Source: Azospirillum sp. OGB3
GTDB taxonomy: Bacteria > Pseudomonadota > Alphaproteobacteria > Azospirillales > Azospirillaceae
DNA length: 64,000 nucleotides
Reading direction: 5' to 3'
Assembly (NCBI RefSeq): GCF_014192915.1
Contig: NZ_JACHYN010000004.1
Coordinates: 372,001-436,000 of the forward strand
Made by a program: the position numbers and the translations under genes
Shown: positions 41,771 to 53,400 of the stretch, piece after piece
Layout: every line of letters begins with the position of its first letter
Numbering within the stretch: position 1 is the first letter of the stretch
Notes under the pieces: model-generated
What the model saw: only the letters and a program-made list of their open reading frames with translations
The model's database searches: none
Told to the model about the DNA's origin: nothing

Positions 41771-43416
41771 GCCACGCCCTCCGTCCTATGGGCGAGTTCG
41801 GTCAGGCGGCCTTCCTCCATGTGCAGGCGGCGGTCGGCGACGTCGAAGTAATGGTCGTCGTGGGTCACCGCCACGATGGTCAGGCCGCGCCGCTTCAATT
41901 CCGGCACGACCTCCCGGTAGAACTTGAAGCGGAAATGCGGGTCCTGGTCGGCGGCCCATTCGTCGAGGATCAGGATCGGCGCCTTCTCCAGGATCGCGGC
42001 GACGAGGCCCAGCCGCTTGCGCTGCCCGGCGGACAGGTCGCGCCGCCCGAAGCGGTCGCCTTCCAGCGCGGTGACCCGCTCCATCTCCATCCAGCGCATC
42101 AACTCGGCGGCCTCCACAGGGTTGAGGGCGTCCTGGCCGTAGAGCCGGGCGAACAGATGGAAGTCAGCGAAGACGGTCGCCATCAGCTCGCGGTAGGCGG
42201 CGATGCGCTGCGGCCCGACCGTCACGCCGTCCACCGTGATTCGCCCGCGCAGAGGGTGGTAGAGGCCGGTCAGCAGCTTGATGAAGGTCGATTTGCCCGA
42301 CCCGTTGCCGCCGGTGATGAAGATCACCTCACCGCGCCGGATGGTCAGGTCGAAGGGGCCGACCGCGAAGGGCGGCTCGCCCGGCGGGGCGGGGAAAGCG
42401 AACTCCACCCCTTCCATCCGCAATTCGGTGAAGTTGACCGGCACCGGCAGGGCGGGGCCGTCGCTTCCGGCCTCGGCCAGTTCCGAAAGCTGGCCTTCCA
42501 GGGCCATCATTCGCCCGGCGGCGGCCTCTGCGGCGCTCATCACCGCCAGAGACTGCATCAGCCCGAAGACCGGGGCCGACATGAAGAAGATGGCGGCGGT
42601 GATCTTCACCAGTTCCGCCGAAATGGCGCTGGAGTAGGACGGCACGACGAAGACGACCACGCCCAGCATCAGGTTGAAGGCGCATTCGCCGAACACGAAC
42701 TGCTGCCAGGTGTGCAGATGAACCACGCCGCGGGCCGTGGTGGTGCGGTCGGACACGGTGCCGAAGGCGGCGTTCAGGTCGTGGCTGCGGGCGCTGTTCA
42801 ACCGCTGTTCCTTGAAGCCGTCGAACAGGTCCGACACGCCTTCGAACAGGGCGGCCTCCTCCGCCATCATGGCGCGCTGGCGCTCCTCCAGCGCGCGCCC
42901 CAGCCGGATGTAGAACCATGCCCCGGCACCCAGAAGCCCGCCGATCAGCAGGAAGGCGACCGGCGAGATGGTGGCGATGTAGAGCAGGATCGTCCCGGTC
43001 AGCAGGACCGAGCGCACCGTCAGCGCCAGGAACTGCGAGTTCTGCGAGATGAGCTGGCTGCTCTGCGTCACGCTTTCGAACAGCGGGGTCTGGCCGAAGC
43101 GTTCCAGTTTCCACAGGTCGGCGCGGCGGATCTGGTCGAGCAGCCGCATGCGCAGGCTGTCCACCACCTCCTCCGCGTCCGCCGACAGGTGGGCGACCAT
43201 GCGGCCTTCCAGGAGCATGTAGAGGAGGACGCTGACGACGAAGGCGGCGGCCAGCGGCACGTTGACGAAGTCGGCCTTCTCCGCGGCGATCTCCTCCGCC
43301 CCGCGGTTGACCAGGGCGAGCACCAGAGTGGAGAAAAGGGCCGACCCCAGCGCGTAGAGAACCAGCCGGCGCAGCGGCGCCGGTCCCAGCCGTCCCAGCA
43401 GGCGGAGGAGGTTCAT
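41767..43416 (-). CDS. Cyclic-peptide-type ABC exporter, first half-transporter
   Basis: A 549-residue half-transporter of the same family as its neighbour. It has six membrane helices (e.g. LVLYALGSALFSTLVLALVN near the start) and an ATPase with GGNGSGKST, LSAGQRKRLGL, ILILDEWAADQDPHF and VTHDDHYF. All ATP-site motifs are intact in both subunits, so the pair should have two working ATP sites. The start MNLLRLL overlaps the dioxygenase stop in an ATGA. Family members export peptides such as pyoverdine precursors or syringomycin across the inner membrane. Confidence 0.93.
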   Translation of the reverse strand: MNLLRLLGRLGPAPLRRLVLYALGSALFSTLVLALVNRGAEEIAAEKADFVNVPLAAAFVVSVLLYMLLEGRMVAHLSADAEEVVDSLRMRLLDQIRRADLWKLERFGQTPLFESVTQSSQLISQNSQFLALTVRSVLLTGTILLYIATISPVAFLLIGGLLGAGAWFYIRLGRALEERQRAMMAEEAALFEGVSDLFDGFKEQRLNSARSHDLNAAFGTVSDRTTTARGVVHLHTWQQFVFGECAFNLMLGVVVFVVPSYSSAISAELVKITAAIFFMSAPVFGLMQSLAVMSAAEAAAGRMMALEGQLSELAEAGSDGPALPVPVNFTELRMEGVEFAFPAPPGEPPFAVGPFDLTIRRGEVIFITGGNGSGKSTFIKLLTGLYHPLRGRITVDGVTVGPQRIAAYRELMATVFADFHLFARLYGQDALNPVEAAELMRWMEMERVTALEGDRFGRRDLSAGQRKRLGLVAAILEKAPILILDEWAADQDPHFRFKFYREVVPELKRRGLTIVAVTHDDHYFDVADRRLHMEEGRLTELAHRTEGVA

Positions 43417-44429
43417 CGCGCGTGATCCTGCGGGCCGATATCCTGCGGAGCGCCGTCGTCGATGCGGATGCGCAGGGCGTGGCGCTCCGGGTCGGCGAAG
43501 GCGCCGCGGCCATGGAGCGCCTCGTGGTTGTTCATCGCCAGCAGGCTGTCGGACTCCATGAAGGTCTCCAGCCGCCGCGCCGGGTTGTCCAGCTCCGCCT
43601 GGAGGATGGCGAGCGCGCGGCGGACCTCCGGCGTGTCGTGCTCCGGACAGGCGGCCAGTCCGCGGCGCAGCGTGTCGGTGCGGAAACGGATGAGCGGCCG
43701 GTCGCCGAAGACGGTGGCGAAGGTCACTTCCACCGCGTCCCGCGATCCGGTGCGGGTGAAGGTGGCGGGGATGCGGAAGGGCAGCGCCGTCCGCGACAGC
43801 AGGTCCAGCGCCCAGCGCCCCTCGTCGCTGCCGGCCAGGGCCTCGCGGACGCAGCGGGCGTCGCGCAGGCTGGACCGCCCGCCGCCACAGGCCGCCGCCC
43901 GGGCGAAATAGAGCAGCATGTAGCGTTCGGGGGTCGGGAAATACTGGGTGTCGGTGTGGAAGTCGGCCTCGTCGGCGTGCTCGGAGAAGGTGGAGGCGCT
44001 GCCGCTGCGGACCAGTTCGGGGCGGAGCTTGATATCCCACACCACCTTGCGGTCGATCCGGTCGGTCGCGGTCGGCGCGCCCATGCAGACCGCCAGCGCG
44101 TAGAGCAGGCGCCGCCGGGTGTCGAGATCATGGCGGCGGAGATGGGCGTGGCGGATCAGCACGCCGCTGTGGCTGCTTTCCAACCGGTCGCGGATCGCCG
44201 TCGCCAGCGCGGACAGGCCGGGCGCGGCCTCCGCCAGTTCGCCGCGCAAGCCCGTCTCCCGCCCGTCCGGGACGAGGGCGGCGGCGTCGCTCCCCGCCGA
44301 GTGGCGGGCGGCCAGGACGGTCAGCACGCGCGCCGTCTCGGTGTCGGGCAGCGGCTCGACGGTGAACTCCCCGGTGCGGAAGCCAAGGTCGTGGACATGG
44401 GTCAGCATGGTGGCTCCGGAGGCGTTCAT
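43413..44429 (-). CDS. Fe(II)/2-oxoglutarate dioxygenase (TauD/clavaminate synthase-like) of the NRPS operon
   Basis: A 338-residue non-haem iron oxygenase of the TauD/CAS superfamily. The iron ligands are visible as His158 and Asp160 in FHTDTQYF and the distal His306 in NHEALHGRGAF, with an Arg near 320 for 2-oxoglutarate. The acidic ligand is present, so it is a hydroxylase or desaturase rather than a halogenase, which would have Ala/Gly there. Such enzymes in NRPS clusters oxidise an amino-acid side chain, free, carrier-bound or in the finished peptide. The start at 44429 overlaps the synthetase stop in an ATGA; an internal ATG seven codons later is possible. Confidence 0.9.
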   Translation of the reverse strand: MNASGATMLTHVHDLGFRTGEFTVEPLPDTETARVLTVLAARHSAGSDAAALVPDGRETGLRGELAEAAPGLSALATAIRDRLESSHSGVLIRHAHLRRHDLDTRRRLLYALAVCMGAPTATDRIDRKVVWDIKLRPELVRSGSASTFSEHADEADFHTDTQYFPTPERYMLLYFARAAACGGGRSSLRDARCVREALAGSDEGRWALDLLSRTALPFRIPATFTRTGSRDAVEVTFATVFGDRPLIRFRTDTLRRGLAACPEHDTPEVRRALAILQAELDNPARRLETFMESDSLLAMNNHEALHGRGAFADPERHALRIRIDDGAPQDIGPQDHAR

Positions 44430-47400
44430 CGGGTGAAGAGGTCCGCGGCGGCGCGCAGCATGTCGGCCTGCCCGGCGCGGGGAACCGGCGGCCAGGCGAA
44501 GCCCATGCGGCCGAGCAGCCCCTGCGTGCGTTCGGAGGTCAGCTCCTGCCGCCGCCCGCGCGCCTGGGGGGAGCGCCCGCTGTAGAGGCCGAAACCCTCC
44601 AGCGTCTGGGCCAGGGCGCCGTCCATTTCCGGTTCCGCGATGGCGCGTTCTAGCCGGTCGAGCAAAGCGTCGAAGCCGACCGCCCGCACGGCACCCGCCA
44701 TGCCCGCCGCCGAGGTGACGAAGTCGGCCAGCGTGTCGCGGCGGTGGTTCTCCACATGGTGCGTCTCGTTGGCGAGGCCGGCGGCATTGGCCAGCAGCGC
44801 CACCGCGCGGGCCACAAGATCGACATGGCACAGCCAGACGTGCGAATCGTCGGGCACCACCCCCAGCCGCACGAAGGCGGCCAGTTGCCGGAAGAAGGCG
44901 TTGTCCCTCAGGTTCAACTGCAAGGGCCCGCCCTCCGCCGCGAAGACGACGTTGCCGACGCGGTGGATGCTGGCGTTGCGCAGATCGCCGCGCGCCGCCG
45001 TGACCAGCCGTTCCGCCTCCTGCTTGCTGCGGACGTAGTAGTTTTCGTCGAGCGTCTCCGGCACCGCATCGTACTCGGTGACCAGTTTGAAGCCGTCCTC
45101 CGGCGCCTTGCCGGTGACCGACAGGGTGGAGATCAGGTGGAAGTCCGCCGGGTCGCCGCTCCGTGCTGCGGCGAGGTCGAGGAGCCGGCGCGTCGCCTCC
45201 ACATTGTCGGCGTGGAACTCCGCGTAATGGCCGAAATGGTTGACGTTGGCCGCGCAGTGGAAGACCGCCCGCACCCCCTCCGCCAGCGCGCCGCGCACCG
45301 TGGGGGCGAGACCGAGCCCGTCGCGGCGCAGGTCGCCAGCCCGCACGGTCAGGCGTGGATCGGCGATCAGCGCGGCGCCGCCCGCCGCCCCGAAATAGCC
45401 GGCCAGCACGCGGCCCAGCCGGGCGCGGGCGGCGCCGTCGTCGCCCCCGCGCACCAGGGCGGTCACCTTCCGCGCCGGATCGGACAGAAGCTCCCGCAGC
45501 AGATAGGCGCCGAGATAGCCGGTGGCGCCGGTCAGCAGCGCCTCGCCATAGTCGCGCCGCTCCGTCCCGTCGAAGGCGGCGTAGGCGGCGTTGCGCGCCT
45601 CGTAGGCTTGCTGCTGCTCGGCCAGCGCCCGGTCGCGGGCGGCGTCGAAGGCGGGCAGGGTCGCCTGATAGTCCCGCCAATGGGAGCGGACGGCGGCGAT
45701 GACGCGGTGCAGATGGTCCGGCTGGGGCCGCAGGCGCAGCGCGAAATCCGCCAGCACCGGCGCCTCGTAGAGGTCGTTGATCTTGCAGGCAAATTCGCGG
45801 CGCAGGCGGTTGACCACGGCGATCGCCCGCAGGCTGTCGCCGCCCAGCTCGAAGAAGCCGGCCTCCCGCCCCGGAACGGGCCGTTGAAGCTGCTCCGCCC
45901 ACAGCTCCGCCACCCGCTGCTCCACCGCGTTGCGCGGCGGGGTGTAGGCGCCGGAGGCCGTGCCTTCGGAGGGCGCGTGGTCGGCCAACGCTTGCAGCAG
46001 AGCCTTGCGGTCCACCTTGCCGGCCACCGTCACCGGGATCGCCGGCACCCGGATCACCGCCGCCGGCACCATGTAGGTGGGCAGCGCCGCCGCCGCATGA
46101 GCGGCCCAGGCGGCCTGCGTCGGCTCCGCGGCATCGGGCGCGAGGCTGACGAAGGCCCACAGCGTCTGGGTACCGCCCGGCGGCGTGTCCACCAGGGCCA
46201 CCGCCTGCTGGACGCCGGGGTAGGATTCCAGCCGGTGCTCGACCTCGCCCAGCTCCACGCGCTGGCCGCGCAGCTTCACCTGGCTGTCCGACCGCCCGAG
46301 GACCAGAAGCTCACCGTTGGGCAGCCAGCGGCCGAGGTCGCCGGTGCGGTAGCGGCGGCCCTTCGCCGTCTCGACGAAGGCGGCGGCGGTCAGGTCGGGC
46401 CGGTTCAGATAGCCGATGGCCAGCCCCATGCCGCTCAGCCAGACATGGCCGATGGCGCCGGGGGGCACCGGCTCGCCGTCCTCGTCCAGGATGTGGATGG
46501 CGGTGTTGGGCAGCGGACGCCCGGCGCTCATCCACGGCGAGTCCGGGGACAGGATGCCGACGCTGGCCGCGGCGGTGTTCTCGGTCGGGCCGTAGCCGTT
46601 GATGTAGCGCAGCCGGGCCGCGTAGTGCAGGGCGTCGGCGGCGTTGGGCGGCTCGCCCACCGTCATCAGGATGCGCAGGGTCGGCAGTTCCGCCTGCTCG
46701 AACAGCCGCAGGTAGGAGGGCGGCAGGGTGGCGGAGGTGACGCCCAGCCGCTCCATCTTGGCGCGCAGCCCGGCGGTGTCGTCCATCTCGGCGCGGCGGA
46801 TCGGCACGAGGGCGCCGCCCGTCGCCCAGGTCATCACGGAATCGGAGATCCAGGCGTCGAAGGAGGGGGAGGAGCTGAGGAGCGTCCGTTCGTCCGGCTG
46901 AACCCCCATCATCCGCGCCATCGACAGGCCGAGGTTCAGCAGCCCGCCATGATGCAGCACCACCCCCTTCGGCACCCCGGTGGACCCCGAGGTGTGGATG
47001 ATGTAGGCCGGATCGCCGGGACCGCTGCGTTCCCCGGCCTCCGGCTCATGGGCATGGGCGGCGCGGAAGTCCCCGGTCAGGGCTTCCGGGCGGAGGACGG
47101 CGTATCCGGCCTGCGCCAGCGTGTCGGGCAGGGGGTGGCCATCCAGCGCCACGACGATGCGGATGGCCGCGTCGTGGGCGATGAAGGCCAGCCGGTCCGC
47201 CGGCAGGTCGCGGGTCAGCGGCAGATAGGCGGCCCCGGCCTTCCAGATCGCCAGTACCGCTTCGGGCAGGGCGGGCGAGCGCTCCGTCAGGACTCCGACC
47301 GCATCGCCGCTCCGCAGCCCTTGCGCCAGCAGTGCGTGGGCCAGCGCGTTGGCGCGGACGTTCATCGCGGCGTAGCTGACCGCGCCGTCATCGGTGATGA

Positions 47401-50400
47401 GGGCGGGGCGATCCGGCTGCGAGCGCGCCAGCGCGGCGAACCGGTGGTGGAAGCAGGGAACCGGATGCGGCATCGCCGGACCATGCTCCCACGCCGCGAG
47501 CAGCGTTTCCTCCTCCGGCAGCAGGGCCGGCAGCAGAGCGGGCAGCGGGGCGTCTGGTGTACGCTGTTGATCGGCCAGCCGCCGCGCCCAGCCGGCCAGG
47601 GCCGCCGTCCAGGCCTGGGCGGTTTCTCGCTCGTAGAGGGCGGCGTTGGCGTAAAGCTGGAGGACCAAACCACCATCCGCCTGCCCCTCATGGACCAGCA
47701 CGAGGTCCTGGGCGGGGGCGCTGTGGCGCAGCTCGTACTGGATGCCATTTCCATCGAAGGTGTCGATAGCCGCGAAGCGAAGCCCGTCGCCGCTCGGGGC
47801 GGCCATCGCCGGATTTTCCGTCACCGCCAGATCGAACAGCGGGTAGCGGGCCGGGTGATGCGCCTGCGGTTGGCTGCGGCGGAACTCCTGGTGGATGCGG
47901 GCGAAGGGATGGCGACCATGGCGCAGCGCTTCCGCCAGACGGCTTTGCGTGGCCTTGACCGCCTGTTCCAGCGGTTCGCTCCGGTCCACGCTGAAGGGCA
48001 CCGGCAGCATGTTGATGAAGTAGCCGACGACGCTCGCCTCCTCCGCCGTTTCGCGGGTGGACGCGGCGGTGCCCATCAGGAACGCCGTCCGGCTGGTGCG
48101 GCGCCGCACCTCGCGCGCCATCAGGGTCATCATGAGCGCGTGCAGGCTGGCGCCGTTGCGCCGGGCGAGGGCGCGCAACGCCTCCGCCACGTCGGGGGCG
48201 AGGCGGACGCGGTGGCAATGGCTTCCCTTGGCCGACTCCGCGTTGCGCGCCGGCGGACGGGGTTTGTCGTGCGGCCATTCCTCGAAGGCGGCGGGGTCGA
48301 TTCCGGCGAGCAGGCGCCGCCAATGCTCCGCGTCCGTCCGGGCGGCCTCGCCGGCCATATAGGACTCTTCCCGCGCGGCGGAGCGGCCGAAGCCGGGGGC
48401 GCGGCCGGGCAGCGGCATCCCGCGCAGCAATGCTGCGAGGTCGTTCGCCAGCAGGCCAAGCGACAAGCCGTCGCCGATGGAATGGTGCAGGGCCAGCCAG
48501 AACAGGGCGCCGCTGCCGTCCGCCACCCGCACCAGCCCGGCCCGCCACAGCGGCGGGGCGGCCATGGCAAAGGGTTCCGTCTGGCGCGCCCGGATGAGGT
48601 CCAGCGCGGCGGCGCGGTCGGGGGTCGTGCTAATCTCAAGACCGGAGGTCGTGGCGTGGACGATCCGGCGCAGCGCGCCACTCCCGTCCTCCTGGAAGCT
48701 GGTGCGCAAAGCCTCGTGCCGCTCGCCCAGGGCGGCCCAGGCGTCCCGCCAGCGGTCATCGGCCGGGGGGGCGCCCTCCACCACCAATGTCAGGGGGATG
48801 TTGAAGCCACGGACGTCCAGCCCGGCCTGCTCGGCCACCCAGAACTCCCGCTGGCCTTCGGTCGCGCGGTCGGAGTCGGCGTCCGGCAGGGTGTCCGCCG
48901 GAACGGCGGTGGCGAGGCGGGCGGCGAAGCCGCGCAGGGTCGGTTCGGTGAACAGGTCGCGGGCGGAAACCGGGCGCCCCAACTCCGTCTCCAGCGCGTG
49001 GGCGACGGCGATGGCGAGCAGGCTGTGGCCGCCGAGGGCGAAGAAATTGTCGTCGCGCCAGACCGGGCCGCGGCCCAGCCGCTCCGCCCAGACGCGGGCG
49101 ACGGCCTCCTCAAGCCGGCCCTGCGGCGCCATCCGCTCACCCTGCGGGGCGTGGCCGGCGATCAGCCCTTGCAGGGCCGCGCGGTCCACCTTGCCCGATG
49201 CCGTCACGGGCACGCTCTCCACCGCGATCACCCCGGCCGGGATCATCACGGTAGGCAGTCGTTCGGCCAGCCAGCCGCGCCAGGACTCCTCGGCCGGGAC
49301 CGGCTTGCCGGGGATGGGGCAGACGAAGGCCCACAGGCTCTGCGCGGCGCCGGCCTTGCCCTGCACCAGGGCCACGGCTTGCGCGATGTCGGGGTGGGCG
49401 CCCAGCGCCTGTTCGATCTCGCCGAGTTCGATGCGGATGCCGTTCAGCTTCACCTGATCATCGATGCGGCCCAGCACCTCCAGTTCGCCGTCGGCGCGCC
49501 AGCGCCCGAGGTCGCCGGAGCGGTAGAGCCGCCCGTGTCCCGTCCCGACGAAGGCCGCCGACTCCTGCTCCGGACGGTTCAGATAGCCGTTGGCGAGGTT
49601 GGCGCCGCCCAGCCAGATTTCCCCCACCGCCCCCGGCGGCACCGGGCGGCCCGCCGCGTCGCGGATATGGACCGACGTGTTGGGCAGCGGACGCCCGACG
49701 GGCAGGAAGCCCCGATCCTCCGTGCCCAGCAGCCCCATGGCGCTGGTGATGGTGTTCTCGGTTGGGCCGTAGGCGTTGTAGTAGCGCAGCCGTCCGGCGT
49801 AGGCCCGCACATCCGCCGCCAGCGGCGCCTCGCCCCCGGTCACCAGGATGCGCAGCGACGGCAGCTCCGCACCGTCGAACAGGCGCAGATAGGTCGGGGT
49901 GAGGTCGGCGACGGTCACCCGCTGCTCCTCCAGGAAGGACAGCAGGCGGGCCGGCGCGCTCAGCACGTCGTAGGGAACGGCGCAGAGCGCCGCCCCGGCG
50001 GCCAGAGGCACGCCGATGTCCGACAGCGACACGTCGAAGGAGGGCGAGGCGAACATCAGCGTCCGGTCCTCGGCGGTCAGGCCGAAGGTCTCGACGGTTC
50101 CCAGCACCATGTTCACATAGGCGCCGTGGCTGACCGGCGTGCCCTTGGGCCGGCCGGTGGAGCCGGAGGTGTAGAGGATGTAGGCGGTGTCCTCCGGTCC
50201 CGTCGAGGCCTGCGGCCGGTGGGCGTGGGCGGTGCGGAAATCGGCGGAGAGATCATCCGGGCGCAAAAGGGGCAGGGCGGACAGCGCCGGCGGTACCGCA
50301 ACGCCGTCCAGCGCCAGCAGCAAGGCCGCTCCAGCGTCTCCGGCGATGAAGGCCAGCCGGTCCGCCGGCAGGTCAGCGGCCAGCGGCAGATACACCGCGC

Positions 50401-53400
50401 CCGCCTTCCACACGCCCAGCAGGGCGGCGGGCAGGTTGGGGGAGCGGCCGGTCAGGACGCCGACCACGGTGCCGCGTTCCGCCCCGTGCTCCCGTAAGGC
50501 GTGGGCGATGGCGTTGGCCTCCGCTTCCACCGCGCGGTAGGTCAGAACCCGTTCGGCGGCGATGACCGCCGCGCGCCCGCCCTGGCCGGTGCCGGGACGG
50601 TCGATCAGCCGCTCGACCAGCGCGTGGAAGGGCAGCGCCGGGCGCTCCGCCGCCGTGCCGTACTCCCACGCGGCTAGGGTGGCTTCCTCCTCCGGCAGCA
50701 GGGCGGGGGGCGTCGCCTCGGCGCGGGCGTCGTCGTCCCCCAGCCAGCGCGCCCAGCCGGCCAGAGCGTCGAACCAGCGCTCCGCCGTGTCCTTGGCGTA
50801 GAGTGCGGCGTTGACGTGCCATTGCAGCAGCAGCCCGCCGTCGGCCAGCCCTTCATGGATCAGCACCATGTCCTGGCCCGGCGAATGGCCGGTGCGTTCA
50901 TAGGCCAGCCCTTCACCATCGGGACGGACGAAACGCAGCGCGCCGGCGGCGGGGCCGGCTTGCGGGTTTTCCGTCACCGCGATGTCGAACAGCGGGTAGC
51001 GCGCCGGGTCGCGGTGCTGCGGACGATCGGTCCAGAAGCCGTGGCAGATCCGCGCGAAGGGCAGGCGGGCGTGCTGGAGCGCTTCGGCCAGGGCCGCCTG
51101 GGTGGCGCGCAACTCCGCTCCGAAGGGGGCTCCGGCCGCGGACTGGAGGGCCAGCGGCAGCATGTTCACGCCGTAGCCGACGACGCGCGCGTCCTCGGCG
51201 GTTTCCCGGATGTCGCCGGTGGTGCCGATGGTGACGGCGCCGCGCCCGGTGCGCCGCCGCACCTCGCGCGCCAGCAGGGTCAGCAGGACGGCGTGCAGGC
51301 TGGCCTCGTATCGGCGGGCGACGGCCTTCAGCCCGGCCGCGGTGGCCGGGTCCAGCCGCAGCTCGAAGCGGTGGCTGCCGGGTGTGGCCCCGGCGGCGCG
51401 CGGGGTGTCGAGCGGCCAGTCCTCGAAGGACTCGGCGGGCAGGGTGGACAGCAGAGTCCGCCAATGGGCCTCGTCCGCGGCGCGGTCCGGGCCGTCCAGA
51501 TAGTGCCGCTCGCGGCTGGCCAGGGTGGCGTAGCGGGCGGGAAGGGGCGGCAGGCCCTTCCCCGCCAGCAGCGCGGTCAGTTCCTCCAGCAGGACGCCGA
51601 CGGAGCGCCCGTCGCCGATGGAGTGATGCAGCGCCATCCAGAACAGCGGCGCGCCGCCGTCCGCCAAGGTCACCAGCCCGGCCCGCCACAGCGGCGCGGC
51701 TGCCATGGCGAAGGGCTCCCCCTGACGGGCGCGGATGTGGGCGAGGGCGGTGGCGCGGTCGGCCTGCGTCGACGGCTCCAGCGCACCATCGACGGTCATG
51801 GCGACGCAGCGGCGCAAACGCCCTTCCGCATCTTCCGCGAAGGTCGTGCGCAGCGCCTCATGCCTTTCTGCGAGCGCCGTCCAGGCGTCCGACCAGCGGT
51901 CTGCGTCCGGCAACTCGCCCGCCACGGCGCGGATCACCGGGATGATGAAGGGCCGGGTGTCCAGCCCCGCCGCCTCGGCCACCCAGAACTCCCGCTCCCC
52001 TTCGGTGGCAAGGTCGGACTCGTCCGCCTCGGCCAGAGGCGCTTGCGCGTCGCGCAATTCCGCCACCTTGCGGGCGAAGCCGGCCAGGGTCGGTGCGGCG
52101 AACAGCGCGCGCGCCGGAACGGCCACGCCCAGCTCCTGCGACAGCCGGTGGGCGATGGTCACCGCCAGCAGGCTGTTGCCGCCGAGCGCGAAGAAGTTGT
52201 CGTTGCGCGCGACCTTCTCCCCCAGCAGATCGCTCCACAGGGCGGCGACGCGGTGTTCCAGTCCGTCTCGCGGCGCCTGCCGCTCCACCGTGGCGGCGTG
52301 GCCATCGGAGTGGGCAAGGCGGAGCAGGGCGCCGCGGTCGATCTTGCCCGCCGGTGTCAGCGGGACACTCTCCACCGCCGTCACGCTGGCCGGTACCATG
52401 AAGGTGGGCAGGCGGTCGGCGAGGAAGGCGCGCCACCCCCCCTCGTCGGGCAGGGCGGCGCCGTCCTTGGCACGCACGAAGGCGCGCAGGGCCTTGGTGC
52501 CCTCCGCCGCGGCGTCCACCAAGACGATGGCCTGCGCGGCAGAGGGGTGGGCCAGCAGGTCCTGCTCGATCTCGGCAAGTTCGACGCGCTGGCCGTGCAA
52601 CTTCACCTGATGATCGATGCGGCCACATAGGACCAGTTGCCCATCCGCCGTCCAGCGGCCCAGATCGCCGGTGCGATAGAAGCGGCCCTCCGCCGTCTCG
52701 ACGAAGGCGCGCGCGGTCAGGTCGGCGTTGTTGAGGTAGCCGCGGGCCAGCCCCACCCCGCCCAGCCACACCTCCCCCGGCAGGCCCGGTGGAACCGGCG
52801 TGCCGTCCGGGCGGCGCAGCGTGACCCGGCTGTTGGGCATCGGGCGTCCGGCGGGGACCGGCCCGCCGCGCCCGCTGTCGGGCAGGATGCGGCCCATGGA
52901 TACGAGGATGCTCGCCTCGGAGGGGCCGTAGGCGTTCCAGAAGGCCAGATCGGCTGCGTGGTGGCGGGCGTCGTCGGCGTTCGGCGCCTCTCCGCCGGTC
53001 AGCAGGATGCGCAGGCCGCGGAACGGCTTCTCTTGGCTGACCCGCAGGTAGGAGGGGGCGTGGAAGGCCACGGTGACGCCCAGCTCCGCGTAGACGTCCT
53101 TCAGCGCCCAGGGATCGTCCCGCAGGTCCGGCGGCACCGGCACCAGCGCCATCCCATGAAGCAGCGCCAGCCCGAGTTCCCACAGCGAGGCGTCGAATCC
53201 CGGAGTCGCCGCCAGCGCCATACGGTCGTCGGCGCGCAGCCCAACGGTTTCCCCGGTTCCCAGCGCGGCGTTGATGAAGCCGTTGTGACGGACCGCCACC
53301 CCCTTCGGATGCCCGGTGGTGCCGGAAGTGTAGATGATGTAGGCGAGGTCGTCCGGCGCCCCGGCCACGACGGTCGGTGCGGCGGAACCTTCGAGGTTTT

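Noticed and set aside
43413..44429. NRPS-associated oxygenase as a SyrB2-type halogenase
   Set aside because: The metal motif is His-Thr-Asp; halogenases have Ala or Gly in place of the Asp.
44744..50497. Very long open frame on the plus strand opposite the NRPS gene
   Set aside because: It is an antisense shadow in high-GC DNA. Its translation shows no domain, and the minus strand carries unmistakable NRPS domains across the whole interval.
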